From Hyunsoonleella jejuensis (GTDB lineage: Bacteria; Bacteroidota; Bacteroidia; Flavobacteriales; Flavobacteriaceae): 64,000 nucleotides of DNA. The notes under the pieces were generated by a model, which had not been told where the DNA came from, ran no database searches, and saw only the letters and a program-made list of their open reading frames with translations. The stretch spans positions 620,001-684,000 of the forward strand of contig NZ_FOFN01000001.1 of assembly GCF_900111025.1 (NCBI RefSeq), given 5' to 3'. Positions 23,907 to 33,539 of this stretch are shown here, in pieces. Within the stretch, counting starts at the first letter, position 1; the number at the start of each line of letters is the position of its first letter. The translations under genes and the position numbers were made by a program.

Positions 23907-25754
23907 TTAAAGCTTGTTATTAGTTTGGTCAATGTCCGCCATAAATCGACTAGGGTCTATTTGTACACCTTTTATTTCCTCTTTAGTTGTGAACGTGTAG
24001 GTAGGATAAGCCCAGGCCCAATCTTTAATTATTGTAGCAGATGTTGGTTTTTCACCTCGCATCATTTGCAAAGGAATGTAGAAATCTTCAGAGGATCCAT
24101 CCTTATAAGTAACCCTCACATCAATTGGCATTGGCATTAAACCTATACGCTCAAGAGTAATAGTCTTGTCTTCAACAGATTTTACGGCATAATCAATCGT
24201 ATTTGTAGTTCTTGTCCAGTCGTTCAAATACCAATCTAATTCTAAACCAGATACTTTTTCTGCTACTCTAATAAAATCGGTTCGCGTAGGATGTTTAAAA
24301 GCCCAATCTTTAAAGTACTGTTTTATTGTGGCCTTTTGATGTTCCTCTCCAATAACATAAGCTAGTTGATTTAAAAACACATAACCCTTATAGTAAGCAG
24401 AAATAGCGGAAGAACGATTGAAATAAAAACGATCTGCATGTGTTGTTTGCGGTTGTTCTGTTCCTGAGTTTACATAAGCGTAGTAAATATTATAAACACG
24501 CTGGGTTTGCGGTTCAATTGGTTTATTGAAAATTTCACTTTCTGCAAGTTCACCAAAGTATTCCGTAAAGCCTTCGTCCATCCAATAGTTAGTTAGCTCG
24601 TTGGTAGCCAACAAAAACTGAAACCACGAATGCGCCATTTCATGTGCGGTAACACCAAACAGCCCATTAAAAGTACCTTCGCCAGCTATAAGTGTGCACA
24701 TGCCGTATTCCATACCGCCATCTCCACCTTGTATTATGGAGTACTGTTTGTAGGGATATTGCCCTATATTTTCACTGTAAAACTCCATTAACTCTACGGC
24801 TTTAGGTTGCAATTTTTTCCAATTGTTTAATTTTTCTTTAGGCATGGTGCTTTTATAGAAGAAGTGCAGCATTGGCCCATTAGGAACTTGCGCAGTATCA
24901 TGGATATATTCAGGATCTGCTGCCCATGTAAAATCATGAACATTTGGTGCAACAAAATGCCATGTTAATTTATCGCTTTTGTGGCGTTTTACTTCTCCAG
25001 TTTCATAACCATGACCTATTTCGTTTGGGTTTTGTAAATAGCCCGTTCCGCCAACAATATAGTTTTTGTCAATGGTAAGTTTAACATCAAAATCGCCCCA
25101 AACACCATGAAATTCTCTGCCTATATAAGGGTCGGCATGCCAACCTTCATAGTCGTATTCCGCCAATTTAGGATACCACTGCGCCATAGATAATGCAACA
25201 CCTTCATTATTATTCCTGCCTGAACGCCGAATTTGAACAGGCACCTGAGCATCAAAATCCATGTTAAACGTTACTTTTTCACCTGGTAGAATAGGTTTTG
25301 CTAAATCAACTTCTAAAACAGTACCTACAGTTTCGTATGTAATGGGTGTTCCATTTTGTTTTAAAGATTTTACTTTGATATAACCTATTTCGTTCTGTTT
25401 CAATTTACTAATTCTATCTCTTACTCTTCCATCAGGATCTGCTATAGTTCTAGAACGCACATCCATCTCGCTTTCTGGTTGAAACGCATTAAAGTATAAA
25501 TGGTAGAATACCTTTTCTAAGACGTCTGGTGAGTTATTGGTATATATCAATTCTTGTTTACCCTCGTATTGATAGTTATTTACATCCATATCAATTTCCA
25601 TTTTGTAATCTACATGCTGCTGCCAATATGTAGAGGAGGAAGTTGTGTTTGGCACAGGAGGTTGAGGTATAACTGGAGCATTGCCAATATTTTTAGAGCT
25701 TGTACAAGCAGTGAAAAATGTTAAGGCAATAATATAAAGAGGTATTCTTTTCAT
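23907..25754 (-). CDS. M1-family zinc metallopeptidase (aminopeptidase), lipoprotein
   Basis: 615 residues from the ATG at 25754 (a TTG two codons upstream is in frame). The lipoprotein signal is MKRIPLYIIALTFFTAC, lipid Cys17. The zinc site HEMAH followed 18 residues later by the third ligand Glu in NYWMDEGFTEYFGE is the classical HExxH-x18-E of gluzincins. GGMEYGM before it is the exopeptidase/N-terminus-recognition motif (GxMEN-like), here with Tyr in place of Asn. The N-terminal part is the beta-rich M1 domain. It is lipid-anchored and therefore envelope-located, likely trimming peptides. It follows the S8 peptidase in the same direction, suggesting a protein-degradation unit. Confidence 0.92.
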   Translation of the reverse strand: MKRIPLYIIALTFFTACTSSKNIGNAPVIPQPPVPNTTSSSTYWQQHVDYKMEIDMDVNNYQYEGKQELIYTNNSPDVLEKVFYHLYFNAFQPESEMDVRSRTIADPDGRVRDRISKLKQNEIGYIKVKSLKQNGTPITYETVGTVLEVDLAKPILPGEKVTFNMDFDAQVPVQIRRSGRNNNEGVALSMAQWYPKLAEYDYEGWHADPYIGREFHGVWGDFDVKLTIDKNYIVGGTGYLQNPNEIGHGYETGEVKRHKSDKLTWHFVAPNVHDFTWAADPEYIHDTAQVPNGPMLHFFYKSTMPKEKLNNWKKLQPKAVELMEFYSENIGQYPYKQYSIIQGGDGGMEYGMCTLIAGEGTFNGLFGVTAHEMAHSWFQFLLATNELTNYWMDEGFTEYFGELAESEIFNKPIEPQTQRVYNIYYAYVNSGTEQPQTTHADRFYFNRSSAISAYYKGYVFLNQLAYVIGEEHQKATIKQYFKDWAFKHPTRTDFIRVAEKVSGLELDWYLNDWTRTTNTIDYAVKSVEDKTITLERIGLMPMPIDVRVTYKDGSSEDFYIPLQMMRGEKPTSATIIKDWAWAYPTYTFTTKEEIKGVQIDPSRFMADIDQTNNKL

Positions 25755-25818
25755 AGTCAATAGAATTAAGAAGGTTGTTTAAATAACAATATTTTAAACA
25801 ACCTTCCAATCATAAATT

Positions 25819-27426
25819 TTAGTTTGCCATTTTTGATGCCATAATTAAGGCATTATAGGCATTCACAATTTTACCAGATTTCACTATGTTTTTAAATGGT
25901 TGAATATCATCAGTATTTCCACCAACAATAACCTTTGTTTTAATCTCTAAACCAGAATCCATTATAATTTGTTTTACTTGTGCCGCTGTTAATTTAGGAT
26001 AGTATGAACGAAGTAACGCTGCTACACCAGCTACAGCAGGAGCAGCCATAGACGTACCGCCCTTAGTATCATACTCGTTTTCTGGCGTTGTAGAATATAC
26101 TTGGGCGCCTGGAGCAAATACATCAACATTATTTTTTCCGTAGTTCGAAAAACTTGCCAACAAGCCAGAACCGTATTTTGGTGAAAGGGCGCCAACCCTA
26201 ATGTAAGTATCAGATATTTCTTGTCCGTTTATATTGTCATCAGGATAGTTTGGTTCTACATCTACGTTTTTACTATCGTTACCTGCAGCATGCACAAATA
26301 CAACATCGTTTTTAGCGGCGTAGGAAATAGCATCTCTTACCCAGTCGCTATGCGGTGAAAAACTTTTACCAAAACTTCCGTTAATTATTGAGGCTCCATT
26401 ATCTACCGCGTAACGAATTGCTAAAGCCACATCCTTATCATACTCATCACCGTTTGGTACAGTCCTTATGCTCATTATCTCTACATTATTTGCAACCCCA
26501 TTAGCGCCTTTTCCATTATTACGTTCTGCAGCAATTATGCCTGCCACATGCGTACCATGGCTTTCATCTTTTTTAACTGGTTTTACATTGCCATTACCGT
26601 AGAATTTATTACTCATATCCTCAGGGTCATCACCATTTAATCTACCCTTAAAATCTTTATTTAAGTTGTAATTCAAACGTTCGTTAATACTTTTAATGGC
26701 ATCGTTTAACTCTTCTAAAGCATCAGCCATAGAATCGATATCATTGCTATACATGTATTGCGCAATCTGTTTTGCTTGCCCTAAGGATTGGTCTTCGGTT
26801 TTTATAGCCCCAACTTCTTTTTGGGTGTAATCTTTTTTACCAAAGTGTTTTGCAAGAATATCATCCGCATCTTTTACTTGCTGATAAATTTGGTCATACT
26901 GAGTTTTACGTTGAGTCCATTTAGCATACTCTTTTTCATATTCAGTCTTGGCTGCTGCGTAGTCTGGGTTACTGGTGTTTCCACTCGCTAAAATTCTAAC
27001 ATACTCTAACTGTTCATTGTAACCATCTCCTAAAAAATTCCAACCATGTATATCATCAATATAACCATTATTGTCATCGTCTTTCCCATTTCTAGGTTTT
27101 TCATCTTTGTTCGTCCAAATATTACCATCTAAATCTTCATGGTCTATGTCGATGCCAGAATCTATAACAGCGACTATAACGTTCTTTCCTTTTTTATTTT
27201 TGATTATTTCAGCATATGCCTTATCCACGCTCATACCCGGAATAGTATCTTTCAACAAATCTAGATGTCCCCAGTTTTGTTTTTCAGTTTCTGTTAAATC
27301 TGAAACCTTTAATGGAATGGCGTCAATATTCGCTTCGGGGGTTAATAGTATTTCTCCAGTACTCCCGCATCCCAAAAACAGGGTGCAAATTGCTAATGCT
27401 AATGTTACATGTTTAATTGTTCTCAT
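25819..27426 (-). CDS. Subtilisin-like S8 serine peptidase lipoprotein with large insertion
   Basis: 535 residues, lipoprotein signal MRTIKHVTLALAICTLFLGC (Cys20). The catalytic triad is complete: Asp in VAVIDSGIDIDHEDL, His in SHGTHVAGIIAAERN, Ser in GGTSMAAPAVAGVAALL. Between Asp and His lies an extra stretch of roughly 170 residues. It is charged and largely helical-looking (KTEYEKEYAKWTQRKTQYDQ), and is much longer than in classical subtilisins. A short calcium-loop-like DDDNNGYIDD precedes it. No C-terminal secretion-sorting domain is present, so the enzyme probably stays attached to the envelope by its lipid. Confidence 0.93.
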   Translation of the reverse strand: MRTIKHVTLALAICTLFLGCGSTGEILLTPEANIDAIPLKVSDLTETEKQNWGHLDLLKDTIPGMSVDKAYAEIIKNKKGKNVIVAVIDSGIDIDHEDLDGNIWTNKDEKPRNGKDDDNNGYIDDIHGWNFLGDGYNEQLEYVRILASGNTSNPDYAAAKTEYEKEYAKWTQRKTQYDQIYQQVKDADDILAKHFGKKDYTQKEVGAIKTEDQSLGQAKQIAQYMYSNDIDSMADALEELNDAIKSINERLNYNLNKDFKGRLNGDDPEDMSNKFYGNGNVKPVKKDESHGTHVAGIIAAERNNGKGANGVANNVEIMSIRTVPNGDEYDKDVALAIRYAVDNGASIINGSFGKSFSPHSDWVRDAISYAAKNDVVFVHAAGNDSKNVDVEPNYPDDNINGQEISDTYIRVGALSPKYGSGLLASFSNYGKNNVDVFAPGAQVYSTTPENEYDTKGGTSMAAPAVAGVAALLRSYYPKLTAAQVKQIIMDSGLEIKTKVIVGGNTDDIQPFKNIVKSGKIVNAYNALIMASKMAN

Positions 27427-27450
27427 TGTTATATTTGAATTAGTCCTTTC

Positions 27451-28311
27451 TTAATTAAATAGCTCCTCTGCTTTAAAAATATTTTCTAACCTCACCCCTT
27501 TTTCGGTATGTTTTACAGTTATAATTTCGTTGTAAGCGTCATGCTCTAAAAATAGATAATACCCGTTATCTGCAGCCATGTTTAGAAACTGCTCTTTTTC
27601 ATTTAAAGTAAGAAGCGGTCTCATGTCGTAGCCCATAACGTAGGGTAAAGGTAAATGGCCAGTGGTTGGTAGTAAATCGGCCATAAAGCAAATGGTTTTG
27701 CCTTTATAGTGAATTATAGGAATCATTTGTTTATCAGTATGCCCATCTGCAAAAAAAATATCGAAGCCCAAAGCAGAGTTTTTAAGCAAGCTATCTTTTG
27801 ATATATCTGTAAATTTTAACCGCCCGCTTTCTTCCATCGGTAAAATATTTTCTTTTAAAAACGATGCTTTTTCACGTGCATTTGGATGAATTGCCCAATC
27901 CCAATGGTCTGCATTACTCCAAAAGTGGGCATTTTTAAAAGCAGATTCGTAACCGGTTCTGTTCTTATTCCATTGAATGGCGCCCCCGCAATGATCAAAA
28001 TGCAAGTGTGTTAAAAACACATCGGTAATATCATCTCGATGAAAGCCATGTTTCTTTAGTGAAGAATCAATAGTCTCATTGCCCCACATGTAGTAATACC
28101 CAAAAAACTTTTCGGATTGTTTATTGCCCATGCCTGTATCGATTAAAATTAACCGATTACCATCTTCGATAAGTAAGCACCTTGCACTTAAATCAATCAT
28201 GTTTCTCTCATCGGCAGGATTGGTTCTACTCCAAAGGGTTTTGGGTACAACACCAAACATGGCGCCCCCATCTAACTTAAAATTTCCTGAATTGATTGCG
28301 TATAAATTCAT
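27451..28311 (-). CDS. MBL-fold metallo-hydrolase (lactonase-like)
   Basis: 286 residues with the metallo-beta-lactamase zinc motif THLHFDHCGG and further ligands in FADGHTDKQM and LFLEHDAYNE. The layout (N-terminal LIDTGMGNKQSEKF, then HxHxDH, then a late His) resembles the AttM/AiiA lactonase-type and related hydrolases. Substrate not predictable; quorum-signal lactonase activity is one possibility only. No signal peptide. It precedes the S8 peptidase gene by 24 nt and is probably the first gene of this minus-strand unit. Confidence 0.88.
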   Translation of the reverse strand: MNLYAINSGNFKLDGGAMFGVVPKTLWSRTNPADERNMIDLSARCLLIEDGNRLILIDTGMGNKQSEKFFGYYYMWGNETIDSSLKKHGFHRDDITDVFLTHLHFDHCGGAIQWNKNRTGYESAFKNAHFWSNADHWDWAIHPNAREKASFLKENILPMEESGRLKFTDISKDSLLKNSALGFDIFFADGHTDKQMIPIIHYKGKTICFMADLLPTTGHLPLPYVMGYDMRPLLTLNEKEQFLNMAADNGYYLFLEHDAYNEIITVKHTEKGVRLENIFKAEELFN

Positions 28312-28364
28312 AGCGAACGAATTTACAAAATATGCACAAAATCTTATATAATGTTAAGAGTTTA

Positions 28365-30557
28365 TTATGAAATAACCTGTTGCAAACGCTTGCCAAAATC
28401 AAAAAGAGCTTTAACCTCTTTTACACTTGCCAATCGTTCTTTCCTAAAAACTAATAATGCCTTTCCGTTAGATTCTACATGATAATATGGGTTGCTTTCA
28501 AAAAACTGAGTAATATCACTATTAAAAAACTCTGTGATGGCTGCGTCATTATCTCCCAACAAATAAAAACGATCTGAAAAGTCTGAATGATTTTGAATAG
28601 GGATATCCTTAAAGCCTGCAAAGGCATATACTTTTTCTAAGAAACCCTCGCGGTCTAGGGTGAATTCTGGGATTTCTTTATCCAATTCAATATGAAGCAT
28701 TGTTGAGCGTACAACTTCTTTGGCTATAAACTCACCTTCGGAAAACTCTATATCAAATAAAGAAATAGTTCCATTTCCATGGGTTAGCCTATTGTATATA
28801 TGATTAATAGTTTTGGTATTAAAAAAATGAAAATCATAAAGAAGCTCAACATCCTTTATTTTTTCAGGAATATAAATTAATTGGTAATTTTCGGCTAACG
28901 ACTCCATGCTTGTTTGCCGTCTTGTTAGGTTGTTTTGAATAATTTTTGGAACAGGTAATAATCGTCTTAAAGCAAATGGATGTTCAGAATCGGTATCATG
29001 CATATCAAGACCTATAACATCAAAATGGCCTCCACGTTTTTTAAACAATTCTTGGTAATCATGAATATTTTCCATTACGGTGTGATCTACAAAACTGCAC
29101 AATGAAAAATCTACGATAACATCATGGTCTTCTGGAATAGCATCGAGCTTATCTTTCAGTTTGTAAAAATTTAAAAAGCTACAAAAGTGCTTAACACTTA
29201 CATAAAAATCTTCCTGTCCTGCTTCTTGATACATTAGAACATTTGGTTTTAGTACGTTTCTAATAAATAAAGATGCTGTTTTATTTATTATAACATGAAT
29301 AATAAGTGTAATTAAAACCCCAGAAATAATACCTGTTATGAGGCCAATTTTAAGCGTAACTAAGAGTGTTACGAAGAAAATAATGAGTTGTTCTTTTCCA
29401 ATGCGACCAATATTTTTGATAACATCTGGTGATGCTAATTTATACCCTGTAAACACCAAAATTGCCATTAATGCTGGTAAGGGAATACGTGTAAGTTGCG
29501 TGCTAAATAGTACTATAAAAAACACCAAAAACATTGCATGAAAAAAGTTTGATGAACGGTTACTTGCACCGTTATTTACATTCACCGAACTTCGGGCTAT
29601 TACTGTAACAACGTTTAAGCCGCCCAAAAACCCACTTCCAATAGTGGCTAGCCCCAAAGCCTTTAAATCTCGATTTACGTTAGACCGTCTTTTTCTAGAA
29701 TCTAATTTATCAACCGCTTTTATGCTTAAAAGTGATTCAATACTAGCAATTAAGGTTATTGCTAATACACTGCCCCAAAAAGAGAAACTTCCAACTTTTG
29801 TAAAATTAGGCAGATGCATATCTGCAATAATTTGCTGAATACTTGGTATTCCAGAAATCATATAGGCTTTGTCAATAGGATTTTCCTCATGCAGTACAAT
29901 TTCAAAATAATAACTGAAGGCTATGGATAGAATAACAATCCACATTGGTGCAGGAACAAGCTGTAAATATTTATTGCGAATTTTGGAATAGAATAGCATA
30001 ATTGCTAAACTGATAACCCCGGCCAAAGCAGCAAAAATAAAGCCTTTGTTTTCATAATGAATAGCATCGTTGATTGTAAATGGAATTTCAAAAAGGTAAT
30101 CTAATGTATCCTCACGCTTTATTTTATGCGCCAACATTATATGAAACTGTTTCCCAAGAATAATAAGCCCTATAGCAGCGAGCATACCTTGAATTGCAGA
30201 TGACGGGAAAAAGTTAGCTAGTTTTCCCATTCTAAAAAATCCTAGAAGAATGATTAGTATACCTGAGCAAATAATCGCAGCATAAGCACTTTCAATTCCC
30301 AAAGTGGTTATGGCAACTAATAGCACCCCAACTAAGCCATTGCCAGGACCTACTATTGTTACATGACTTCCTCCAAGAATAGACACCACAACACCACCAA
30401 CAATAGCTGCAATAATTCCTGCAATTGGAGGAGCATCACTAGCCATAGCCAAACCTAAACCCAATGGTAAAGCGATAAGACTTACTACAAAACCAGAAAA
30501 GATGTTTTTCGGTAATGTCTTAAAAAAATCAGCTATATTATTTTTTTTCGGACTCAC
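28365..30557 (-). CDS. SulP-family anion transporter with STAS domain and long C-terminal extension
   Basis: 730 residues from a GTG that overlaps the upstream stop as GTGA, so it is translationally coupled to the universal stress protein gene. Residues ~15-430 are the transmembrane SulP domain (SGFVVSLIALPLGLGLAMAS, GSHVTIVGPGNGLVGV, ASIESLLSIKAVDKLD). A STAS domain follows (VIVDFSLCSFVDHTVMENIHD). SulP proteins move sulfate, bicarbonate or other anions, often with Na+ or H+. After STAS there are about 180 further residues, absent from typical ~550-residue SulPs. I cannot assign them; they contain a segment LYDFHFFNTKTINHIYNRLT and an acidic-rich end. Confidence 0.9.
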   Translation of the reverse strand: MSPKKNNIADFFKTLPKNIFSGFVVSLIALPLGLGLAMASDAPPIAGIIAAIVGGVVVSILGGSHVTIVGPGNGLVGVLLVAITTLGIESAYAAIICSGILIILLGFFRMGKLANFFPSSAIQGMLAAIGLIILGKQFHIMLAHKIKREDTLDYLFEIPFTINDAIHYENKGFIFAALAGVISLAIMLFYSKIRNKYLQLVPAPMWIVILSIAFSYYFEIVLHEENPIDKAYMISGIPSIQQIIADMHLPNFTKVGSFSFWGSVLAITLIASIESLLSIKAVDKLDSRKRRSNVNRDLKALGLATIGSGFLGGLNVVTVIARSSVNVNNGASNRSSNFFHAMFLVFFIVLFSTQLTRIPLPALMAILVFTGYKLASPDVIKNIGRIGKEQLIIFFVTLLVTLKIGLITGIISGVLITLIIHVIINKTASLFIRNVLKPNVLMYQEAGQEDFYVSVKHFCSFLNFYKLKDKLDAIPEDHDVIVDFSLCSFVDHTVMENIHDYQELFKKRGGHFDVIGLDMHDTDSEHPFALRRLLPVPKIIQNNLTRRQTSMESLAENYQLIYIPEKIKDVELLYDFHFFNTKTINHIYNRLTHGNGTISLFDIEFSEGEFIAKEVVRSTMLHIELDKEIPEFTLDREGFLEKVYAFAGFKDIPIQNHSDFSDRFYLLGDNDAAITEFFNSDITQFFESNPYYHVESNGKALLVFRKERLASVKEVKALFDFGKRLQQVIS

Positions 30558-31402
30558 TGTAAAATTAGAACATCGGTTGGTAATTCAGTTAAAATATGCT
30601 CAATATCGTGTGGAAATAAGCGGTCCCAAAACGTCATCTTGCTTGGGGCATTCATAACTAGTAAGTCTGCCCTAGATATTTGTGCGTAGTGCCCAATGGA
30701 GTATCCTTGTTTTCCAAAAATAGGCTGTAGTTTAATAATTTTATTCTTGGTATAATCTTCAGGAATATGGCTAACAATCTCCTTAATTCGTTGATTTTCT
30801 CTTAACTTAATACGTTCTTTAGCAATATTGGCGCGTCTTAAAGATTTATCATCATCCACTTTAACAGCAACATACTCTTCCCTTATTTCTTCTACAATGG
30901 TTATTTTTTCGGACATGAGATGTTTTGCAACATAAAAAGCGGTAGTAATGGTTTGCTCTGTTTTTGGGTCTTTAATTCCGTTTACAACAATGTGTTCACA
31001 TGGTATTCGTTCAACCGATGGCTTTATTAAAAGCAGTATAGAGCACTTAACTTTTCTAGTTATTTTTCGGGCAATAGAGCCCATGTAATATGTTACAAAG
31101 CGCTCTCTTTTTGCAGCACCTAAAACTAATAAGTCTATTTTTTTATCCTTTGAAACTGATAAAATAACATCTACAGGCTCTCCTGTTTTAAAAACAATTT
31201 CATAGTCTAAATTATCTGTTTCAAACGTTTTTAAAAACGATGTAAGCTTTTTTGTCTTTATTTCAGATGGGTTACCTACATGAATTAAAACTAATTTAGA
31301 TTGGAAAAATACTGCTAATCTAGCCGCCTCAAAAAGATTAGCCTTTAGGTTTGGAGAAAAGGCGACACCAATACCAATACTACTGAATGGTTTTAAAGAC
31401 AA
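30554..31402 (-). CDS. Universal stress protein with two tandem USP domains
   Basis: 282 residues starting at a TTG at 31402; upstream in frame a stop intervenes before any ATG, so TTG is the only reasonable start. Two alpha/beta USP domains are visible. The first runs to ~140 (LVLGAAKRERFVTYYMGSIARKITRKVKCSILLL, a Gly-rich nucleotide-binding type loop). The second is more degenerate and ends LLVMNAPSKMTFWDRLFPHDIEHIL. The coupling to the SulP gene suggests that it senses nucleotide or stress state to tune anion transport, as in known STAS/USP pairings; this is inference. Confidence 0.87.
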   Translation of the reverse strand: MSLKPFSSIGIGVAFSPNLKANLFEAARLAVFFQSKLVLIHVGNPSEIKTKKLTSFLKTFETDNLDYEIVFKTGEPVDVILSVSKDKKIDLLVLGAAKRERFVTYYMGSIARKITRKVKCSILLLIKPSVERIPCEHIVVNGIKDPKTEQTITTAFYVAKHLMSEKITIVEEIREEYVAVKVDDDKSLRRANIAKERIKLRENQRIKEIVSHIPEDYTKNKIIKLQPIFGKQGYSIGHYAQISRADLLVMNAPSKMTFWDRLFPHDIEHILTELPTDVLILQ

Positions 31403-31549
31403 GTTAGTTTTATTTTAGTATGAAACGGAAAGATAGCATTTTTTAAAATATTAGAATTGCAGGCTATAAATTCAACAAAAAAAATTATAATCTGAATAAA
31501 TCTTATCATTTTCTTTATTTTAGTGATTCTAAAAAAGAAAACATAATTT

Positions 31550-33400
31550 ATGTTAGAACTTTCGGGAATTATTATTCTTGGTATTTTGGCGCAATGGGTT
31601 GCGTGGAAATTTAAAATTCCAGCTATTTTACCATTAATTTTAATAGGATTGTTAGTTGGCCCTATCGCGGCAGAATATTTAAGTGAAGACGGCAGCAAGT
31701 GGATAGAACCTATTTGGAATGGCAAAAAAGGATTATTCCCTGGAGAAGGGCTTTATTATTTTGTGTCTTTGGCTATTAGTATCATATTATTTGAGGGAGG
31801 GCTAACCCTTAAACGGTCTGAAATACGAACTGTAGGCCCCGTGATAACTAAACTTATTACTGTAGGCTCAGCAATTACATTTTTTGGAGCAGGAGCATTG
31901 GCTTACTTTATCTTTGATTTGAATTGGGAGCTGTCATTATTATTTTCTGGCTTAATTATAGTTACGGGCCCCACGGTTATAACACCTATTTTACGAAATA
32001 TTCCGCTTAAAAAGGATATCTCTACCGTTCTAAAATGGGAAGGTATATTAATAGATCCGATTGGTGCATTAGTAGCGGTTTTAGTCTTTGAATTTATTAG
32101 TGTTGGAGGTGATAGTGGTTTTACCAAAACCGCACTTATTGAGTTTGGTAAAATTTTATTATTTGGTACTACATTTGGGTTTACATTCGCACACGCTTTA
32201 GCTTTTGCTGTAAACAAAAAATTTATACCCCATTACTTGTTAAATGTAGTGTCTTTATCAACGGTTCTATTGGTGTTTGTAGAGTCTGAAATTTTTGCCC
32301 ATGAATCTGGTTTACTAGCTGTTGTTGTTATGGGTATGGTCTTGGCTAATGGAAAGTTGGAGAACATTAAAGAACTGCTTTATTTTAAAGAGTCGCTAAG
32401 CGTATTGCTTATTTCAATATTATTCATTCTACTAGCGGCAAATATTGACTTTAAAGATTTAGAACTACTTTATACATGGAAAACGGCATTATTATTTGCT
32501 TTAGTAGTATTTGTAATAAGACCGTTAGCTGTTTTTACAAGCACTCATGGCTCGAAATTACACTTTAACGAAAAGCTATTTATTAGTTGGGTAGGCCCTA
32601 GAGGTATCGTTGCTGCTGGTATCGCTTCGCTTTTTGGCGGTAAGCTAATAAGGCAAGGTGTAGAAGGAGCAGAATATATCACGCCTTTGGTGTTTATGAT
32701 TGTGTTAGGCACTGTTTTATTAAACGCTACAACCGCACGGTTATTTGCAAAAGTAGTTGGCGTTTTCTTAAAAAGATCGGAGGGAATATTAATAGTTGGG
32801 GCGTCTCATTTTTCAAGACTGGTTGGAGAATATCTGGAAAATAATGGCAGGCATGTGGTGTTAATTGACAGTAATCAATCTAACGTACAATTAGCACAAG
32901 AACAAGGTCTTGAAGCTATAAATGCCGATATATATTCTGAAGAATTAAATAATAATATCGAATTAAATGATGTAGGTTTTCTTTTGGCTCTAACAGGAAG
33001 TAAAGACATTAACTCTTATGCCATTAATAGATTTAGAGAACAATTTGGTGAGAGTGGTTATTACCGATTGCTTACTTCTGATGAAATAGATGATGTAGAA
33101 AATAACCCGGATGAAGGGTTGTTTTCCCAAACAGATGATTTTAACAACTTAACCGAAGTAGCCAGAAAGTATCCAAAAATACACGAAACAGAAATAAAAA
33201 GCAGAGAGCATTTTGAGGAACTGATTGATTTGACCAATAACGATATTGACATAGTACCGCTATTGATAAAAGATAAAAAAGGAGTGTTAGAAATTATATC
33301 TTCACACAATAAAAAGATTGAAAAAATGGAAGATGGCTACAAACTTGTGTATATGGGAAAACCATTGAGCGTTCCTGAGGCTACACCGACGGCACAGTAG
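31550..33400 (+). CDS. Monovalent cation:proton antiporter (CPA family) with RCK/TrkA-N domain
   Basis: 616 residues. About twelve transmembrane segments fill residues 1-410. They include GLIIVTGPTVITPIL, where the TGP segment is the ion-site motif, and WEGILIDPIGALVAVLVFEF with the key Asp. A Rossmann-like RCK-N/TrkA-N domain follows (GILIVGASHFSRLVGEYLENNG, HVVLIDSNQ), which binds NAD(H) or nucleotides and gates the antiporter. The combination of antiporter and RCK resembles NhaP/KefB-type pH or K+ homeostasis systems. It is divergent from the USP-SulP operon with 147 bp between starts and ends in a very strong hairpin. Confidence 0.92.
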   Translation: MLELSGIIILGILAQWVAWKFKIPAILPLILIGLLVGPIAAEYLSEDGSKWIEPIWNGKKGLFPGEGLYYFVSLAISIILFEGGLTLKRSEIRTVGPVITKLITVGSAITFFGAGALAYFIFDLNWELSLLFSGLIIVTGPTVITPILRNIPLKKDISTVLKWEGILIDPIGALVAVLVFEFISVGGDSGFTKTALIEFGKILLFGTTFGFTFAHALAFAVNKKFIPHYLLNVVSLSTVLLVFVESEIFAHESGLLAVVVMGMVLANGKLENIKELLYFKESLSVLLISILFILLAANIDFKDLELLYTWKTALLFALVVFVIRPLAVFTSTHGSKLHFNEKLFISWVGPRGIVAAGIASLFGGKLIRQGVEGAEYITPLVFMIVLGTVLLNATTARLFAKVVGVFLKRSEGILIVGASHFSRLVGEYLENNGRHVVLIDSNQSNVQLAQEQGLEAINADIYSEELNNNIELNDVGFLLALTGSKDINSYAINRFREQFGESGYYRLLTSDEIDDVENNPDEGLFSQTDDFNNLTEVARKYPKIHETEIKSREHFEELIDLTNNDIDIVPLLIKDKKGVLEIISSHNKKIEKMEDGYKLVYMGKPLSVPEATPTAQ

Positions 33401-33453
33401 TAATTAAATAACACGTATATCGAACAAACACCTTAGGATAAAGATAGAATGTT

Positions 33454-33495
33454 TTATAAACAAAAACCTGCTTTAAAGCAGGTTTTTGTTTATAA
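33454..33495. terminator. 42-nt perfectly palindromic bidirectional terminator
   Basis: Two perfect 21-nt complementary halves meet at 33474/33475. The core is ACCTGCTTT/AAAGCAGGT, flanked by A-runs on one side and T-runs on the other in both directions. It separates the convergent antiporter (ends 33400) and pyruvate kinase (ends 33540) genes. Confidence 0.92.
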
Positions 33496-33539
33496 GAGAA
33501 GGCACGACACTCATAGTAATGACTAAATAATTTTATAGC

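Noticed and set aside
27451-28311. MBL protein as an N-acyl-homoserine-lactone lactonase
   Set aside because: Resemblance in layout only; substrate cannot be assigned and no signalling genes are nearby, so it was kept as a general MBL-fold hydrolase.
31393-31725. 110-codon minus-strand ORF upstream of the universal stress protein
   Set aside because: Covers the divergent promoter region and the antiporter start on the opposite strand; no domain or signal.
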